Source: Isohypsibius dastychi
Lineage: Eukaryota > Tardigrada > Eutardigrada > Parachela > Isohypsibiidae
Direction: 5' to 3'
Length of the DNA: 15,326 bases
Assembly (NCBI GenBank): GCA_034696485.1
Contig: JAQIWT010000766.1
Location: forward strand, 1 to 15,326
The notes under the pieces were generated by a model. It was not told where the DNA came from. It saw only the letters and a program-made list of their open reading frames with translations, and searched no databases. Of the stretch, positions 1 through 8,354 are shown piece after piece; position 1 is the stretch's first letter; each line of letters starts with the position of its first letter. A program made the position numbers and the translations under genes.

Positions 1-90
1 TTGAAAAAAGCAGATCCTGGCGAAGGCTCGAGACAGAAACCATTTTGTCAACGTACGTACCTCCTCATTTTTGAGGACTCGACAGCAGAT

Positions 91-226
91 AATTTCGATA
101 TTCAAATATTTGAATTTGAACAGACAAACACTTTGACTCTGGGCCCAGACTCAGAACGGAGAAACCAGCGTCTTTAGCTTTGGAACACCTAGCGTCTTTA
201 GCTTTGGAATGGGGAAGCGCAACATT
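91..226 (+). repeat. left copy of a long-range direct repeat (partner 14687-14803)
   Basis: The block starts with an AT-rich near-palindrome (TTCAAATATTTGAA), followed by a shared core from CAGACAAACACTTTGACTCT through the GGGCCCAGACTCAGAA region to GGGAAGC.CAACATT. It matches 14687-14803 in the same orientation with only a few substitutions in the core. This copy is longer because of the tandem duplication at 167-209. Outside the block the flanks do not match. It is probably a dispersed element. The right copy abuts a LINE fragment, so it may be LINE-derived, but the coding part is absent here. Confidence 0.75.
167..209 (+). repeat. 24-bp tandem duplication inside the left repeat copy
   Basis: AGCGTCTTTAGCTTTGGAA occurs at 167 and again at 191, so the unit is 24 bp and the second copy is partial. 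The partner repeat at 14687-14803 has this segment once (AGCGGCTTCAACTTTGGAT), so the duplication arose in the left copy after the two separated. Confidence 0.8.
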
Positions 227-631
227 AGTCACCCCTGTCCCATCAATTTACCGCAAAGATCACTCACTGTGTTACAAATTCAGCCCATTGTTGTCAGATA
301 ATAGACGGCTAGTTGTTGAGCATTGGTATTAGAAACCCAAGAACACGAAATTTGCCGAAGCGTTCTTATCAAGATCAGAAGGACTGAAATAAAAACGCTG
401 TTTACATCAACATGATTAGTTAGACTGCACAATAAAATATGACAGGCTGTCGCAACTTATGCGAACAATTGCATCAGCGTGTTGTTCTCCACCTGCAGCG
501 GAATATGCAATTCTCGGTATAGCTGTACCGGGTAAAATTCGGCTACGTTGCATCAGATACGTTGCTGCGTTTAGACATGTAATCTTTGATGGTGTACAAC
601 TCGCGTTTTCCAAGCAGTCTGTATTCCTAAC

Positions 632-730
632 ATGGTTCTCACCAGATCTAGAATCTCTGTGGTTCTGCTCTCAACTCTCGGCGCTGCTGGAGTTGTGGCA
701 CTGGGGATCTCCATTTACAACAAGCGCCTG
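632..730 (+). pseudogene. short membrane-anchor ORF, cut by a transposon insertion (tentative)
   Basis: ATG at 632 lies in a strong Kozak context (AACATGG). It opens 33 codons: a short basic N-terminus (MVLTRSR), then a hydrophobic stretch of about 20 residues (VVLLSTLGAAGVVALGISI), then YNKRL. The frame meets TAG at the transposon left edge (731-733). Conceptual removal of the element and one TA keeps the frame open to 1725, although the last part lies in sequence shared with the tandem-duplication flank and is doubtful as coding. A single N-terminal anchor followed by basic residues resembles small inner-mitochondrial-membrane assembly factors such as PET117, but the similarity is slight and the downstream part does not match. 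An alternative is that GT at 730-731 acts as a splice donor with AG at 1453-1454, which would make the element intronic. It may also be chance. Confidence 0.3.
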
Positions 731-732
731 TA

Positions 733-1443
733 GCGGGCAGAAAAGTTGAGCAGTTGACTCGTTGAATCAACTATTTTGCCGGGCAGATTAGTTGGGCGGG
801 CAGATTAGTTGATTCAGTCAAAACTTGATTTCCTTTACTTCCAATCGCTCCAAATTGACCAAAACCTTCAGAACGACGGACATCGGAAAACTCAACTTAC
901 CACTTGAACATGGGTGCTGAGAAAAGCAAATTTTTCGAGAAACATACCAAATCAACTAATTTGCCCATTGCAAACGTAACCAACAGAAGTTTTTTGACGA
1001 ACACGGCCTTATCCGCGTCGCAATTTTGACAGAAACAGAACAACCCGATGATATTTCTTTTTCTTCATCAGAGAAACTGAATGCCGTCTGATGACGACCT
1101 GTATCTGATGAGGAAAGGCCAAAATCTTTGAAATCAACTATTTTGCCGTTCAAAACTTTTGCGACAGCGGCACCTTTGAAGAATCAACTCTTCTGCCCGA
1201 TGTGGAAACGGGCAAAATAGTTGATTTGATATGTTTCTCGGAAAATTTGCTTTTCTCAGCACCCATGTTCAAGTGGTAAGTTGAGTTTTCCGTTGTCCGT
1301 CGTTCTGAAGGTTTTGGTCTATTTGGAGCGATTGGAAGTAAAGGAAATCAAGTTTTGACTGAATCAACTAATCTGCCCGCTCAACTAATCTGCCCGGCAA
1401 AATAGTTGATTCAACGAATCAACTGCTCAACTTTTCTGCCCGC
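733..1443. mobile_element. 711-bp non-autonomous inverted-repeat DNA transposon (MITE/foldback type)
   Basis: Two 234-bp terminal inverted repeats (733-966 and 1210-1443) match base for base without gaps, with a handful of mismatches. Both ends read GCGGGCAGAAAAGTTGAGCA inward. The element is flanked by TA at 731-732 and 1444-1445, consistent with a TA target duplication (Tc1/mariner-like). The 243-bp spacer has no transposase; its open frame at 956-1153 is part of the repeat structure. Short motifs of the type GGGCAAAATAGTTGATT, with variants GGGCAGATTAGTTGATT and GGGCAGAAGAGTTGATT, recur many times in both orientations in arms and spacer, as expected of multiple transposase-binding sites. 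The exact superfamily is unassigned. Confidence 0.9.
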
Positions 1444-1445
1444 TA

Positions 1446-1753
1446 CACGTGTAGCGCCGACTGCTGGAGACCTCGTTGGCTGAAACTGGTGATCAGACAA
1501 TTTGCGGAGAACGTGATGTTAACCAACCATCTGCTTTTTTCGCATATTTTCAGTAATGATGAAGCTCTGCTTTCGATTGATAAGTATCAACAACAAAAAG
1601 TTTGCCACTTACAAAGGTCGTGCGCAGTTGTGAGAGAAAATTTGATGATGAATATTCTGCTCTTCTCATATTCTGTGACTGTCATTATGTCGACACGCCA
1701 GGTCGAAACGCACACTAAAGCATAAAGCAATCATTTTTTGCAAACACCATCGA
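1446..1753. other. intergenic; outer edge of the tandem duplication
   Basis: A 78-codon open frame starting with GTG at 1489 is probably not a gene: its second half (from about 1616) is aligned non-coding sequence shared with about 5083-5230, downstream of the second GST copy. This marks the left limit of the duplicated unit. Nothing else is recognised here. Confidence 0.5.
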
Positions 1754-1759
1754 TTTATT
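1754..1759 (-). terminator. poly(A) signal AATAAA for GST-A
   Basis: Read on the minus strand, AATAAA sits about 125 nt beyond the GST-A stop codon, within the conserved string CAATAAATCGATG. The same string recurs at the equivalent place after GST-B, which supports function. Confidence 0.6.
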
Positions 1760-1881
1760 GCAGTGGCTGTCTTACGAAAACGTTACCAAAAACGAGGCGC
1801 GAGTAAAGGGAATCTTACGAAGTTCTTTTGAAAGAACTTGTTTTTCGGTGATTCAAACTCAATCAAGAAATTTCGTGAGTA

Positions 1882-3130
1882 TTACATCGGGGTATTTGGT
1901 CGCTTGGCGATCCATTCCTTGATCCCTTTCAAGTTATTCACGCGTTCCATGTGTTCCTTCAACAGTGGGTACTTATCCACGAAGCCAGGGTTCATAGCAT
2001 TCCCAGCAAAGGTGAAGTTAGCCAGGCTGAAGTCAGCCCAGGTCGGTCCACTTCCAACCAAGAATCCATGTCCTCCCCCATTCTTTTTCAAGTGCTCCTC
2101 CAAGACGCCCAAATATTCGGGCAGGGTATCGTTAAACCACTTGTTTCGCAGCTCGGTTTTTTTCGCTTCGTCTTTCTCGCTGAAGAAAGTTCGAGCGCCG
2201 GCACGTGCATCTATTGAAAGAAAAACCGGTTTTTGCACAACAGCTGGTAGCAGGGATATAAAACAATCAAAGTGGATTAACGCCGTCAGCAGAATTTAAA
2301 ATTTCGAAAATAGTGAACAGCAGAACGTTTCTACAGTAAACCTCCGCTAGAAGAATAGGCTGTGGAAATTCCTTTAGCGAGTCAAACCACAACATTATTT
2401 TTCTGGCAGGAGGCTCTGACGTCACCACAACCCTGGCGTGAACCTCAGAGCTTTCACCCTAATTGGCTTATGGGATTCTGGGGTGGGGGGACAAGTGGTA
2501 AATTATTCCGCTAGCGGAAGGTCCCTGGTTTGGTGTAATGCCAGACCCTCTCGTTGAAATGGTCAATACGTCAAAACGACGACACAATTTTCGGTTATTC
2601 TTCTAGCGAGTTATTCCTCTAGCGGAAGTATACTGTACACACAAAATCATTTTTGTAACAAAAATGAGAACAATTTCCAAGTGTTTTTGTAAAAGAGATT
2701 TTTGATTAAGTAATTGTTTCAAATTAGATTATTTTTCAAAAAGCCTGAAATAATTATTTCAGTTATACATTAACGAAAATGTCTCAATCAAGAATTTAAG
2801 GTTTGGGCTACTAATGAAAAAGCTTTATTTACCATTGACATAATCGGACAGAGCATCTACGCGGGCTTGTTCCACATCTCCGTTTCCGGCCAGGTTGAAT
2901 CGCTTGGCCAAAAATCGGGCAATAGCGTTACTTTGCCCGATAATTTCACCATCGACTTCCAAGTAAGGCAGAGTGTGGAACGGAGTCGAGTTCTTCTTGG
3001 CCGGCCATTCTTCCATCTTGATTCGGACATCCTCGTAATTAGTGCCGGTGTACGCGAAGATGAAGCGGACAGGCTCGACGATTCCGCGTAGATCGAAATA
3101 AGTCAATTTATACTGAGAATTCTTCGCCAT
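1882..3130 (-). CDS. glutathione S-transferase, sigma class (copy A), 208 aa, two exons
   Basis: Predicted cytosolic enzyme that activates glutathione for conjugation or isomerisation; sigma GSTs also handle lipid peroxidation products and prostaglandin H2. The coding sequence joins 2833-3130 and 1882-2210. Intron 2211-2832 has a GTAAAT donor and AATAG acceptor, phase 1, splitting an Asp codon. The total of 627 nt gives 208 aa, the usual length for the class. The N-terminal thioredoxin-like domain (about 1-80) shows KLTYFDLRG with catalytic Tyr11, the cis-proline motif LPYLEVDG (Pro55) and the glutathione-binding GQSNAIARFLA (Ser67). The helical C-terminal domain carries GSGPTWADFSLANF, typical of sigma GSTs. 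The start ATG follows a stop-free in-frame match to GST-B. The intron is enlarged by a MITE (2332-2637). It is about 91% identical to GST-B. Confidence 0.95.
2332..2637. mobile_element. 302-bp mariner-like MITE in the GST-A intron
   Basis: Ends read TACAGTAAACCTCCGCTAGA at the left and, reverse-complemented, TACAGTATACTTCCGCTAGA at the right, extending into GAATA, so the inverted repeats are about 25 bp. The outermost TA on each side (2332-2333, 2636-2637) fits a Tc1/mariner TA target duplication, and the CAGT-type termini fit that superfamily. The body contains an internal palindrome TTCCGCTAGCGGAA near 2506 and further TAGCGAG or CTAGCGG motifs near each end. The equivalent GST-B intron lacks the block, going directly from AGCAGAACGGTTCTTC to sequence matching the other flank (AATCATTTTT). 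Confidence 0.85.
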
Positions 3131-3340
3131 TTTGTCCTAGTTTTGAAAAAAAAATCGATCTGGCTGGAAAAGAAGTGACTGCTAGTGAGAATGAGTTGCG
3201 TATTTGCTTATATGCTTTCAGCTCTTACTGAATTCTGCCTCGAATGAAGAATACTGCGGTCGGCGCTCTACAGGCGCTTCTCTGTTATTATTTGAGTGAC
3301 GCTGTCAGGCAGGTTTTTGAAAATCGCTATTGATTTTCAA
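3131..3340 (-). promoter_or_regulatory. GST-A 5' flank, probable promoter and 5'UTR
   Basis: This is the sequence directly upstream of the GST-A ATG. It is shared with 9185-9350, which is the displaced upstream flank of GST-B; blocks such as AATCGATCTGGCTGGAAAAG and GAATTCTGCCTCGAA are conserved. No clear TATA box was identified. The promoter assignment rests on position and conservation between duplicates, so it is an inference. Confidence 0.4.
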
Positions 3341-3760
3341 AAGTGTTATGTAATGCCGGCTGAAAAGAAAGTCTACCTCGAGAAAACGCGAGTCATTTGA
3401 AGCTTAAAGGTGCATTGAGTGGTCTGCAGTAAGTTCTATTTCAAGTCAGTGGGAAAATGCTGAGCATTCATATCTTACTGTACAGACGTTGGTTGAAAGC
3501 ATTCGCCGTCTAGTGTTGAGGTGATTAATTCAGACAAAACCCTAGATCTGACGTCATTTTGTCGCCATTCTAGATTCGAGAAAATTGTTGGCTTTGTGCG
3601 TCATTGTAGCACTGTGTGTTTGCGAATATCACTAAACGCACAGGGATCATGAGCCAGACCAAATTAAACTCAGGCTATTTAGTCCGGGGTTGATCGAGGT
3701 CGGACAAAATTTCCCAGTCACTGAGACTTTCCCCGTTACACAAACATGCACTACGGTGGT
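3341..3760. other. intergenic between GST-A and NHA-A remnant
   Basis: No coding sequence recognised. A 66-codon open frame on the plus strand (3690-3890) is antisense to the last NHA-A exon and is discarded. This interval corresponds to about 9350-9655 in the second unit but has diverged strongly. Confidence 0.5.
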
Positions 3761-4962
3761 TCAGACAGCAATGGGAGTCGTTTTCTTACTGAGCAGTCTG
3801 TTCTGGCTCACTCGGATTGCGATGGCCCCTAACGACGCTGTAAGAATGATGGAAAGGACTGCAACTGTCAGAACCTGGAGATCAAGATAACAAAGGGACT
3901 AAAGATCTGTCGAAAAGTTTCGCTTGGAGCTCGGCTTACCTTTGTGCCCGCGTCGATGATATCTTCGTAGTCAGCTGTGCTTTTCACAGCCACGGTGCTG
4001 GCATGATCGAGAATTTTCGATGTTTTCGAGCCAAGTGCTGCTTGAACGGTCACTTTTGGAGAGAGTGCTACCACGGTGAATATCTTTTCTTTCATATTTA
4101 AGCCTGTCCCCGTAGTTGCGATCAACGTCGCAATCGCCCTGATGATAAAACCAATGAGAATAATAGCAACACCCAGACCTGAATAATAGGTCGTTTGGTC
4201 TATTTGCTAAAAGCCGTGGTTTGAAATAATCTTACCGATCGTCGAAGTTTTTAAATGGTACAGCGAAATCGCAGCACCAATCAACCCGAACAACACTGGT
4301 TGTAGCAAAAACTTTCTCGACCCCCTGGCGGTTTCCAATATCTCCAACGTTTGGCTAATGTGTCAGACACGGCCTGTGGGATTTCCGCCTCGAGAAATTC
4401 TCATTTTCAACCTTAGAACCGTACCTTGTGAGATTGTGGATCGTTTTGCCGCCATTTGTAACCAGCGACAAAGGACATGACAATGCAAGCTAGAGGACCT
4501 GCGCCTGCGTGTCCTGACTGACTGCCCCCGAAGAGCACCAGAATACCGGAGCTCAGTAAAAATACAGCCAGGTTGCCGTTCTTATCCGGCTGAAAATGAA
4601 GACATACTGTAGTCTTGGTATTGTTCACGTCTATCCAAAGTATCATGTAAAGCGGATGCATTACAGTACCACTCCCGTACGATTGCTCAATAGAACACAA
4701 TATACAAGTGCTCCCCCCCCCCCCCGCTATCATGTAGCGCAGTCATTGGGTGTTCGACGGCAAACTTACATGTTCGGAATGCGGCAGGTAACACATCATG
4801 ACGCCGCTGGCAAGTCCGAACACCAGGCCAATGGCTATGTCAACCGGAGCTTGCAGAATCAACACAGTTCGTTGCGCTGAAAATGACCCCATTTTCTGGT
4901 GACCAAATGTGAATCTAGAAGCTGTTTACTTGTCGTTGAAAATCCCACACTCAAAAGAACAT
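3761..4962 (-). pseudogene. NHA/SLC9B-type cation-proton antiporter (copy A), 5'-truncated and frameshifted
   Basis: Five exons homologous to NHA-B exons 3-7 are recognisable: 4770-4876, 4425-4589, 4236-4388, 3940-4178 and 3761-3874. A stub of exon 2 (4930 to about 4962, coding VLLSVGFS) ends where homology stops, so the N-terminal half is missing. The exon at 4236-4388 carries 36 bases where NHA-B has 4. The net +32 shifts the frame and leads to a stop in the same exon. The other exons stay open: 3940-4178 has an in-frame 9-nt addition relative to NHA-B, and the last ends SKKTTPIAV. Splice sites are otherwise intact (GTAAGT, GTACGG, GTAAGC). It lies between the two GST copies, with its truncated end facing the unit boundary, so the loss probably came with the duplication. 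A rescued gene using an unseen 5' exon is unlikely given the frameshift. Confidence 0.85.
4713..4725 (+). repeat. poly-C tract, 13 bases, in NHA-A intron
   Basis: C13 (G13 on the gene strand) lies within the intron between exons 4770-4876 and 4425-4589. The same tract, with near-identical flanks (AAGTGCT before, GCTATCATG after), is in the matching NHA-B intron at 10559-10571. Confidence 0.9.
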
Positions 4963-5232
4963 CATCAGGAGCAAGTATCTGACAGAGGGAAACAAGAAGA
5001 AGGGGAACGCATTTCTCATGATCCCTCTGTATACTCGGAATCTTGCTCCCGGAGAATTTTTCTTTCCTAATTATCCACGAGGAAGGTCGCACCACTTGTT
5101 AGAGAAAAATTTCATGAAGAATTTTCTGCTCTTCGCTTGTTCTGAGTCAGATACTATTTCGAGTCGGCTGTAGACGCCGACAGAAAAACGCACATGAGAG
5201 CATAAAGTAATCAATTTTCAAAACGTCATCGA
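4963..5232. other. junction between the two duplicated units
   Basis: NHA homology ends near 4962, and homology to the region downstream of GST-A (from about 1616) begins near 5083. The roughly 120 bp between match neither unit and mark the tandem-duplication junction or filler sequence. The open frame 4859-5095 on the minus strand runs through exon, intron and junction and is not a gene. Confidence 0.6.
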
Positions 5233-5238
5233 TTTATT
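5233..5238 (-). terminator. poly(A) signal AATAAA for GST-B
   Basis: On the minus strand, AATAAA in the context CAATAAATCGATG lies about 50 nt beyond the GST-B stop codon. It is the counterpart of the signal at 1754-1759. Confidence 0.6.
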
Positions 5239-5284
5239 GTAGTTGTTCAAATTAATCAAATCGAAACGAAACGAGAAATGAGTG

Positions 5285-6230
5285 TTATACCGGAGTATTA
5301 GGTCGCTTAGCGATCCATACCTTGATCCCTTTCAAGTTATTCACGCGTTCCATATGCTCCTTCAGCAATGGATACTTATCCACACAGCCCGGATTCATAG
5401 CATTCCCGGCAAAGACGAAGTTAGCAATGCTGAAATCAGCCCAGGTTGGTCCACTTCCAACTAAGAATCCATGACCTCCGCCATTCTTCTTCAAATGCTC
5501 GTCTAAGACGCTCAAAAATTCTGGTAGGGTATCGTTGAACCACGTGTTTCGCAACTCAGTTTTCTTCGCTTCGTCTTTCTCGTTGAAGAAAGTCCGAGCG
5601 CCGGCCCATGCATCTATTACAAGAAAAAACCGGTATTCACACAACAGCGGGTTATAACAAATAATTAAAAGCAATCAAAGCGGATTACCGCCGTCAGCAA
5701 AATTTCAATTTTCAAAATGACTGAACAGCAGAACGGTTCTTCAAACATAATCATTTTTACGTTATGAATATGGAATGCTTCCAGGTTTTTTTTTGGAGCA
5801 GAGTTTTTGATTAATTAGTTGATGAATTAATTTTTAAAAGTCTGGAAAAGTTATCTTTAGTCATACTTCCACGACATTTTTTCATTCGGGAATATAAGGT
5901 TCGAACTATTAATTAAAAAGCTTTATTTTTACCGTTAACATAATCGCCCAGGGCGTCTACACGGGCTTGTTCCACATCTCTGTTTCCAGCCAGGTTGAAT
6001 CGCTTGGCCAAAAATCGGACAATGGCGTTACTTTGCCCAATAATTTCTCCATCGACTTCCAAGTAAGGCAGAGTGTGGAACGAAGTCGAGTTCTTCTTTT
6101 CCGGCCATTCTTCCCTCTTGATTCGCACATCCTCGTAATTAGTACCGGTGTACGCGAAGATGAAGCGGACAGGCTCGACAATTCCGCGTAGATCGAAATA
6201 GGTCAATTTATACTGAGCATTCTTCGCCAT
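5285..6230 (-). CDS. glutathione S-transferase, sigma class (copy B), 208 aa, two exons
   Basis: Same predicted cytosolic glutathione-transferase activity as copy A. Exons are 5933-6230 and 5285-5613 (298 and 329 nt, identical lengths to copy A). Intron 5614-5932 has a GTAAAA donor and AATAG acceptor, phase 1. Catalytic Tyr11 in KLTYFDLRG, the cis-proline motif LPYLEVDG and GQSNAIVRFLA are all kept, and the reading frame is intact. First-exon replacements against copy A are S5A, M39R, A44E, P50S, A71V, G84R and S95G, with about eleven more in exon 2. The P50S, M39R and A44E changes lie in the glutathione-binding half and could shift substrate handling. Unusually, a 2.9-kb transposon begins 8 bp upstream of the ATG, so the ancestral promoter now lies about 3 kb away. 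Expression may be lost or driven from the element. Confidence 0.93.
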
Positions 6231-6597
6231 TTTGTCCTCCCGACCTACAATGTGGAAACACCACAGCCGAAAACTCGACAGCTAGTCTTGAGAAGAAATG
6301 CCATAAGAATTTGCGGAGTGCGGAGCGGCGAGATTCTGCTCAACTGATGCGCAAGAGGCCACATCTTAAGCAAAGGCAGTCCGAGTGTCCACTTGAGCGA
6401 TGCACCCATTGAGCGGACTTAACGAAAAATGTTCCGCTGTTATCCCCGTAGGATGTGCTCCTTCCGAACTTATTCTAACTGAATGTGCTTAAAAAAGATC
6501 GACGGATGAAGCCACCTTCCGCAGATTTTCATCCGAATGGGAATTTGCAGATGTCCATAGTATCTGATGATGAACGCACCCGAACCAGACTCTGCCT

Positions 6598-7027
6598 TAC
6601 CTGAATTGGAGGAAGAACACCTGGCCGGATGCTGATTGAGAATGGATCTGCTCGGTTATGCTGACTCAGGTTTTTTATTTTTGGAAAATGTTCTATTTTC
6701 TGCTAAGATTTATTATTTAAAAAAAGGCTTTAGATAAACTCCGGACAGAGAATTTAAAAGTTTATCTGAGGTGCTATGCTGACATTTTATTAAATTACAA
6801 AATGGTTCATTTGAAATCCGGACAGTTTTGATTTCAATTTGATGGAGCTTATTGTTGCATCTTTTTCAGATGCGTTTTTTGGTGGCCAGAATTGTTGCAA
6901 CGTTTCAAATTTTAATAAAAGCGAATTTTGACCGCGTTATGGTTTGCTGTTTCGGAAGTACATGAAAAGACGAGATTTGGTGTGAGTAGTCCCGGGAGGA
7001 TGTATCTAAACACAAATTAGGACATCG
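6598..7027 (+). repeat. 430-bp direct repeat, copy 1 (partner 8317-8746)
   Basis: It aligns to 8317-8746 at a constant offset of 1719 with no gaps and only a few substitutions, i.e. about 99% identical. It begins in the last codons of the transposon gene (PELEEEHLAGC, stop at 6633-6635) and continues through its presumed 3'UTR, ending in GACATCG. Upstream of the repeat the coding similarity stops, so this is a detached 3'-end copy of the gene at 7153-8354. Confidence 0.93.
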
Positions 7028-7126
7028 AGGCGCCATCCTTCCGGTTAAATAACGCGATTGCTGCTTGTAAATAATTCTGTACACAAAAAATTGTTAACCA
7101 ACCGGAAGTGACCTTTCTTGCTGTGC

Positions 7127-7175
7127 AGCTCTAACCGAAGCAGAATTCTCAGATGTCTGATTTTGTGCGATGTCC
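7127..7175 (+). repeat. 49-bp perfect inverted repeat, arm 1 (partner 8739-8787)
   Basis: Bases 7127-7175 are the exact reverse complement of 8739-8787. The arm contains the proposed ATG (7153) of the transposon gene. Its partner starts inside the last 8 bases of the second 430-bp repeat, so the two repeat systems overlap at one junction, a sign of a template-switch or inversion event. Confidence 0.95.
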
Positions 7176-8354
7176 ATGTCTTTCGGAATCGGCTGATTTT
7201 GATCGAGGCGGCTCTTTAAGAACATTCTCATTGTTGAAATTTTTCTCTAGGGAAGCGTGGGAGGATATTGGTTTCGGATATAGAAAGTTCATGTGAGTCA
7301 CCTGTTTTCCCGTGAGAACGGCCCGTACAATTTCAACTCTGTAGTGAATGGAGAAAGCAAAAAGCCCGCATCAAAGTATATGAAGACAAGTTTGACCTAC
7401 CCGCAGCTCGTGGCATTCCATAATGTTTGTAAGTTATTGAATTGTTTTTCATGAATTTTGAAATCTTTTTATTCCAAAATCATTTCTTCAGCTCCTCTGG
7501 CTTACCTTCGTTATCAGCCTCAAGTCAACCGCCGAGAAGAAACCAAGAAAGAGCCAAATGCCTTCGTTGACTGGTAATTCCTGAAATTGAACGACTCCGT
7601 TTCACAGTGGTTTTTCCATGAAGGAGGACCGGAAAAAATCCTGCTGCGCAAAAGAGCTGGAAAAGAGACCACAAAAGCCCCGATTTACATATCGGAGGAT
7701 CAGCTTGTGCTTGAATCAGCTTTCCAAAAACCGGCGAGGAAACCGATGTCCGTTGATGATTTTATTTGGAAGACCTGGCAGAAACTTGTTGGTGGTTATT
7801 ATGGAGTTCGTCGTGTTGCTTCGCTTTATCATGACCGCGTGGATCAGGTCAAAGCTGACGGACAGAAGAATGTTTTCAATTTCGCTCAGAATCTTTTCGG
7901 AAAGCAATTTTTGATGAACTTCTGAGTACGATTGCTTGACCGTGCTTAGTGGAAAATATTTCATTCAATGTTTGTTCTAGGTTATCTGGCAGATATTTGC
8001 TCCACGGAACCACATCTTCAGCGGCTGAATCTGTATGTGAACTTGCAGCGTCTTATCAACGAGAAACTGCTCAACCGGATGAATAAAGAAAAAGCGTCCT
8101 ATGTTAAATGGTGGGAGAAAAGACGGGAGGACAAAGTGGAAGCCGGAGAAGTGGAAGCCGTAGAAGTGGAAGCCGGAGAAATGGAAGCCGGATTGGAAGA
8201 CGGCCAGTTTGAAAATCAAGAAAACGGGAATGACATTGACGGTGCAGACAAAACTTCGATGCAGAATATGATCCAGGATATGATTCGAAACGGGAATCAT
8301 TTTATCCATAATGTTTTACCGGAATTGGAGGGAGAACACCTGGCCGGATGCTGA
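7153..8354 (+). pseudogene. decayed multi-exon gene of unknown function inside the transposon
   Basis: Protein-like segments follow each other on the plus strand. 7153-7292 starts MSDFVRCPCLSESADFD and runs to IGFGYRKF. After a 52-nt GT-AG intron, 7345-7428 gives EWRKQKARIKVYEDKF. After a 63-nt intron, 7492-7574 gives YLRYQPQVNRREETKK ending AFVDW. Then comes an in-frame TAA (7575), and the same frame reopens as FFHEGGPEKILLRKRAG up to TGA at 7923. After about 55 nt, 7981-8354 holds a Lys/Glu-rich part, a four-fold VEAGE repeat and the end PELEGEHLAGC. One frame mismatch at the second intron and stops at 7575 and 7923 make an intact product unlikely. I recognise no domain. It could be the element's own protein or a captured host gene. 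Confidence 0.6.
8136..8195 (+). repeat. 15-bp coding minisatellite, four units (VEAGE)
   Basis: GTGGAAGCCGGAGAA is repeated at 8136, 8151, 8166 and 8181 with one to a few changes per unit. It encodes VEAGE, VEAVE, VEAGE and MEAGL. The unit length is a multiple of three, so expansion keeps the frame. Confidence 0.9.

Larger units (their letters stand above)
1..631. other. non-coding flank with one copy of a dispersed repeat
   Basis: No convincing coding region is seen on either strand. The only longer open frames (459-749 plus, 416-613 minus) overlap each other antisense, have no recognisable motifs and are taken as chance. The stretch contains the left copy of the long-range direct repeat (91-226) and a small tandem duplication (167-209). 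The sequence from 227 to 631 shows nothing else I can name. Confidence 0.6.

Noticed and set aside
459-749. 96-codon plus-strand open frame
   Set aside because: Overlapped by an antisense open frame, runs into the transposon, and shows no motif or protein-like pattern. The alternative frame starting at 632 is more plausible.
1838-2299. 153-codon plus-strand open frame
   Set aside because: It is the antisense shadow of the second exon of GST-A, whose minus-strand protein is unambiguous.
4770-4876. NHA-A as a functional short antiporter
   Set aside because: It lacks the N-terminal half with the dimerisation and ion-site helices, and has a +32 frameshift in a core exon.
7574-7607. A 34-nt GT-AG intron in the transposon gene that would remove the in-frame TAA
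   Set aside because: It is shorter than any other intron in the window, and splicing it would shift out of the frame that looks coding downstream (FFHEGGPEKILLRKRAG).
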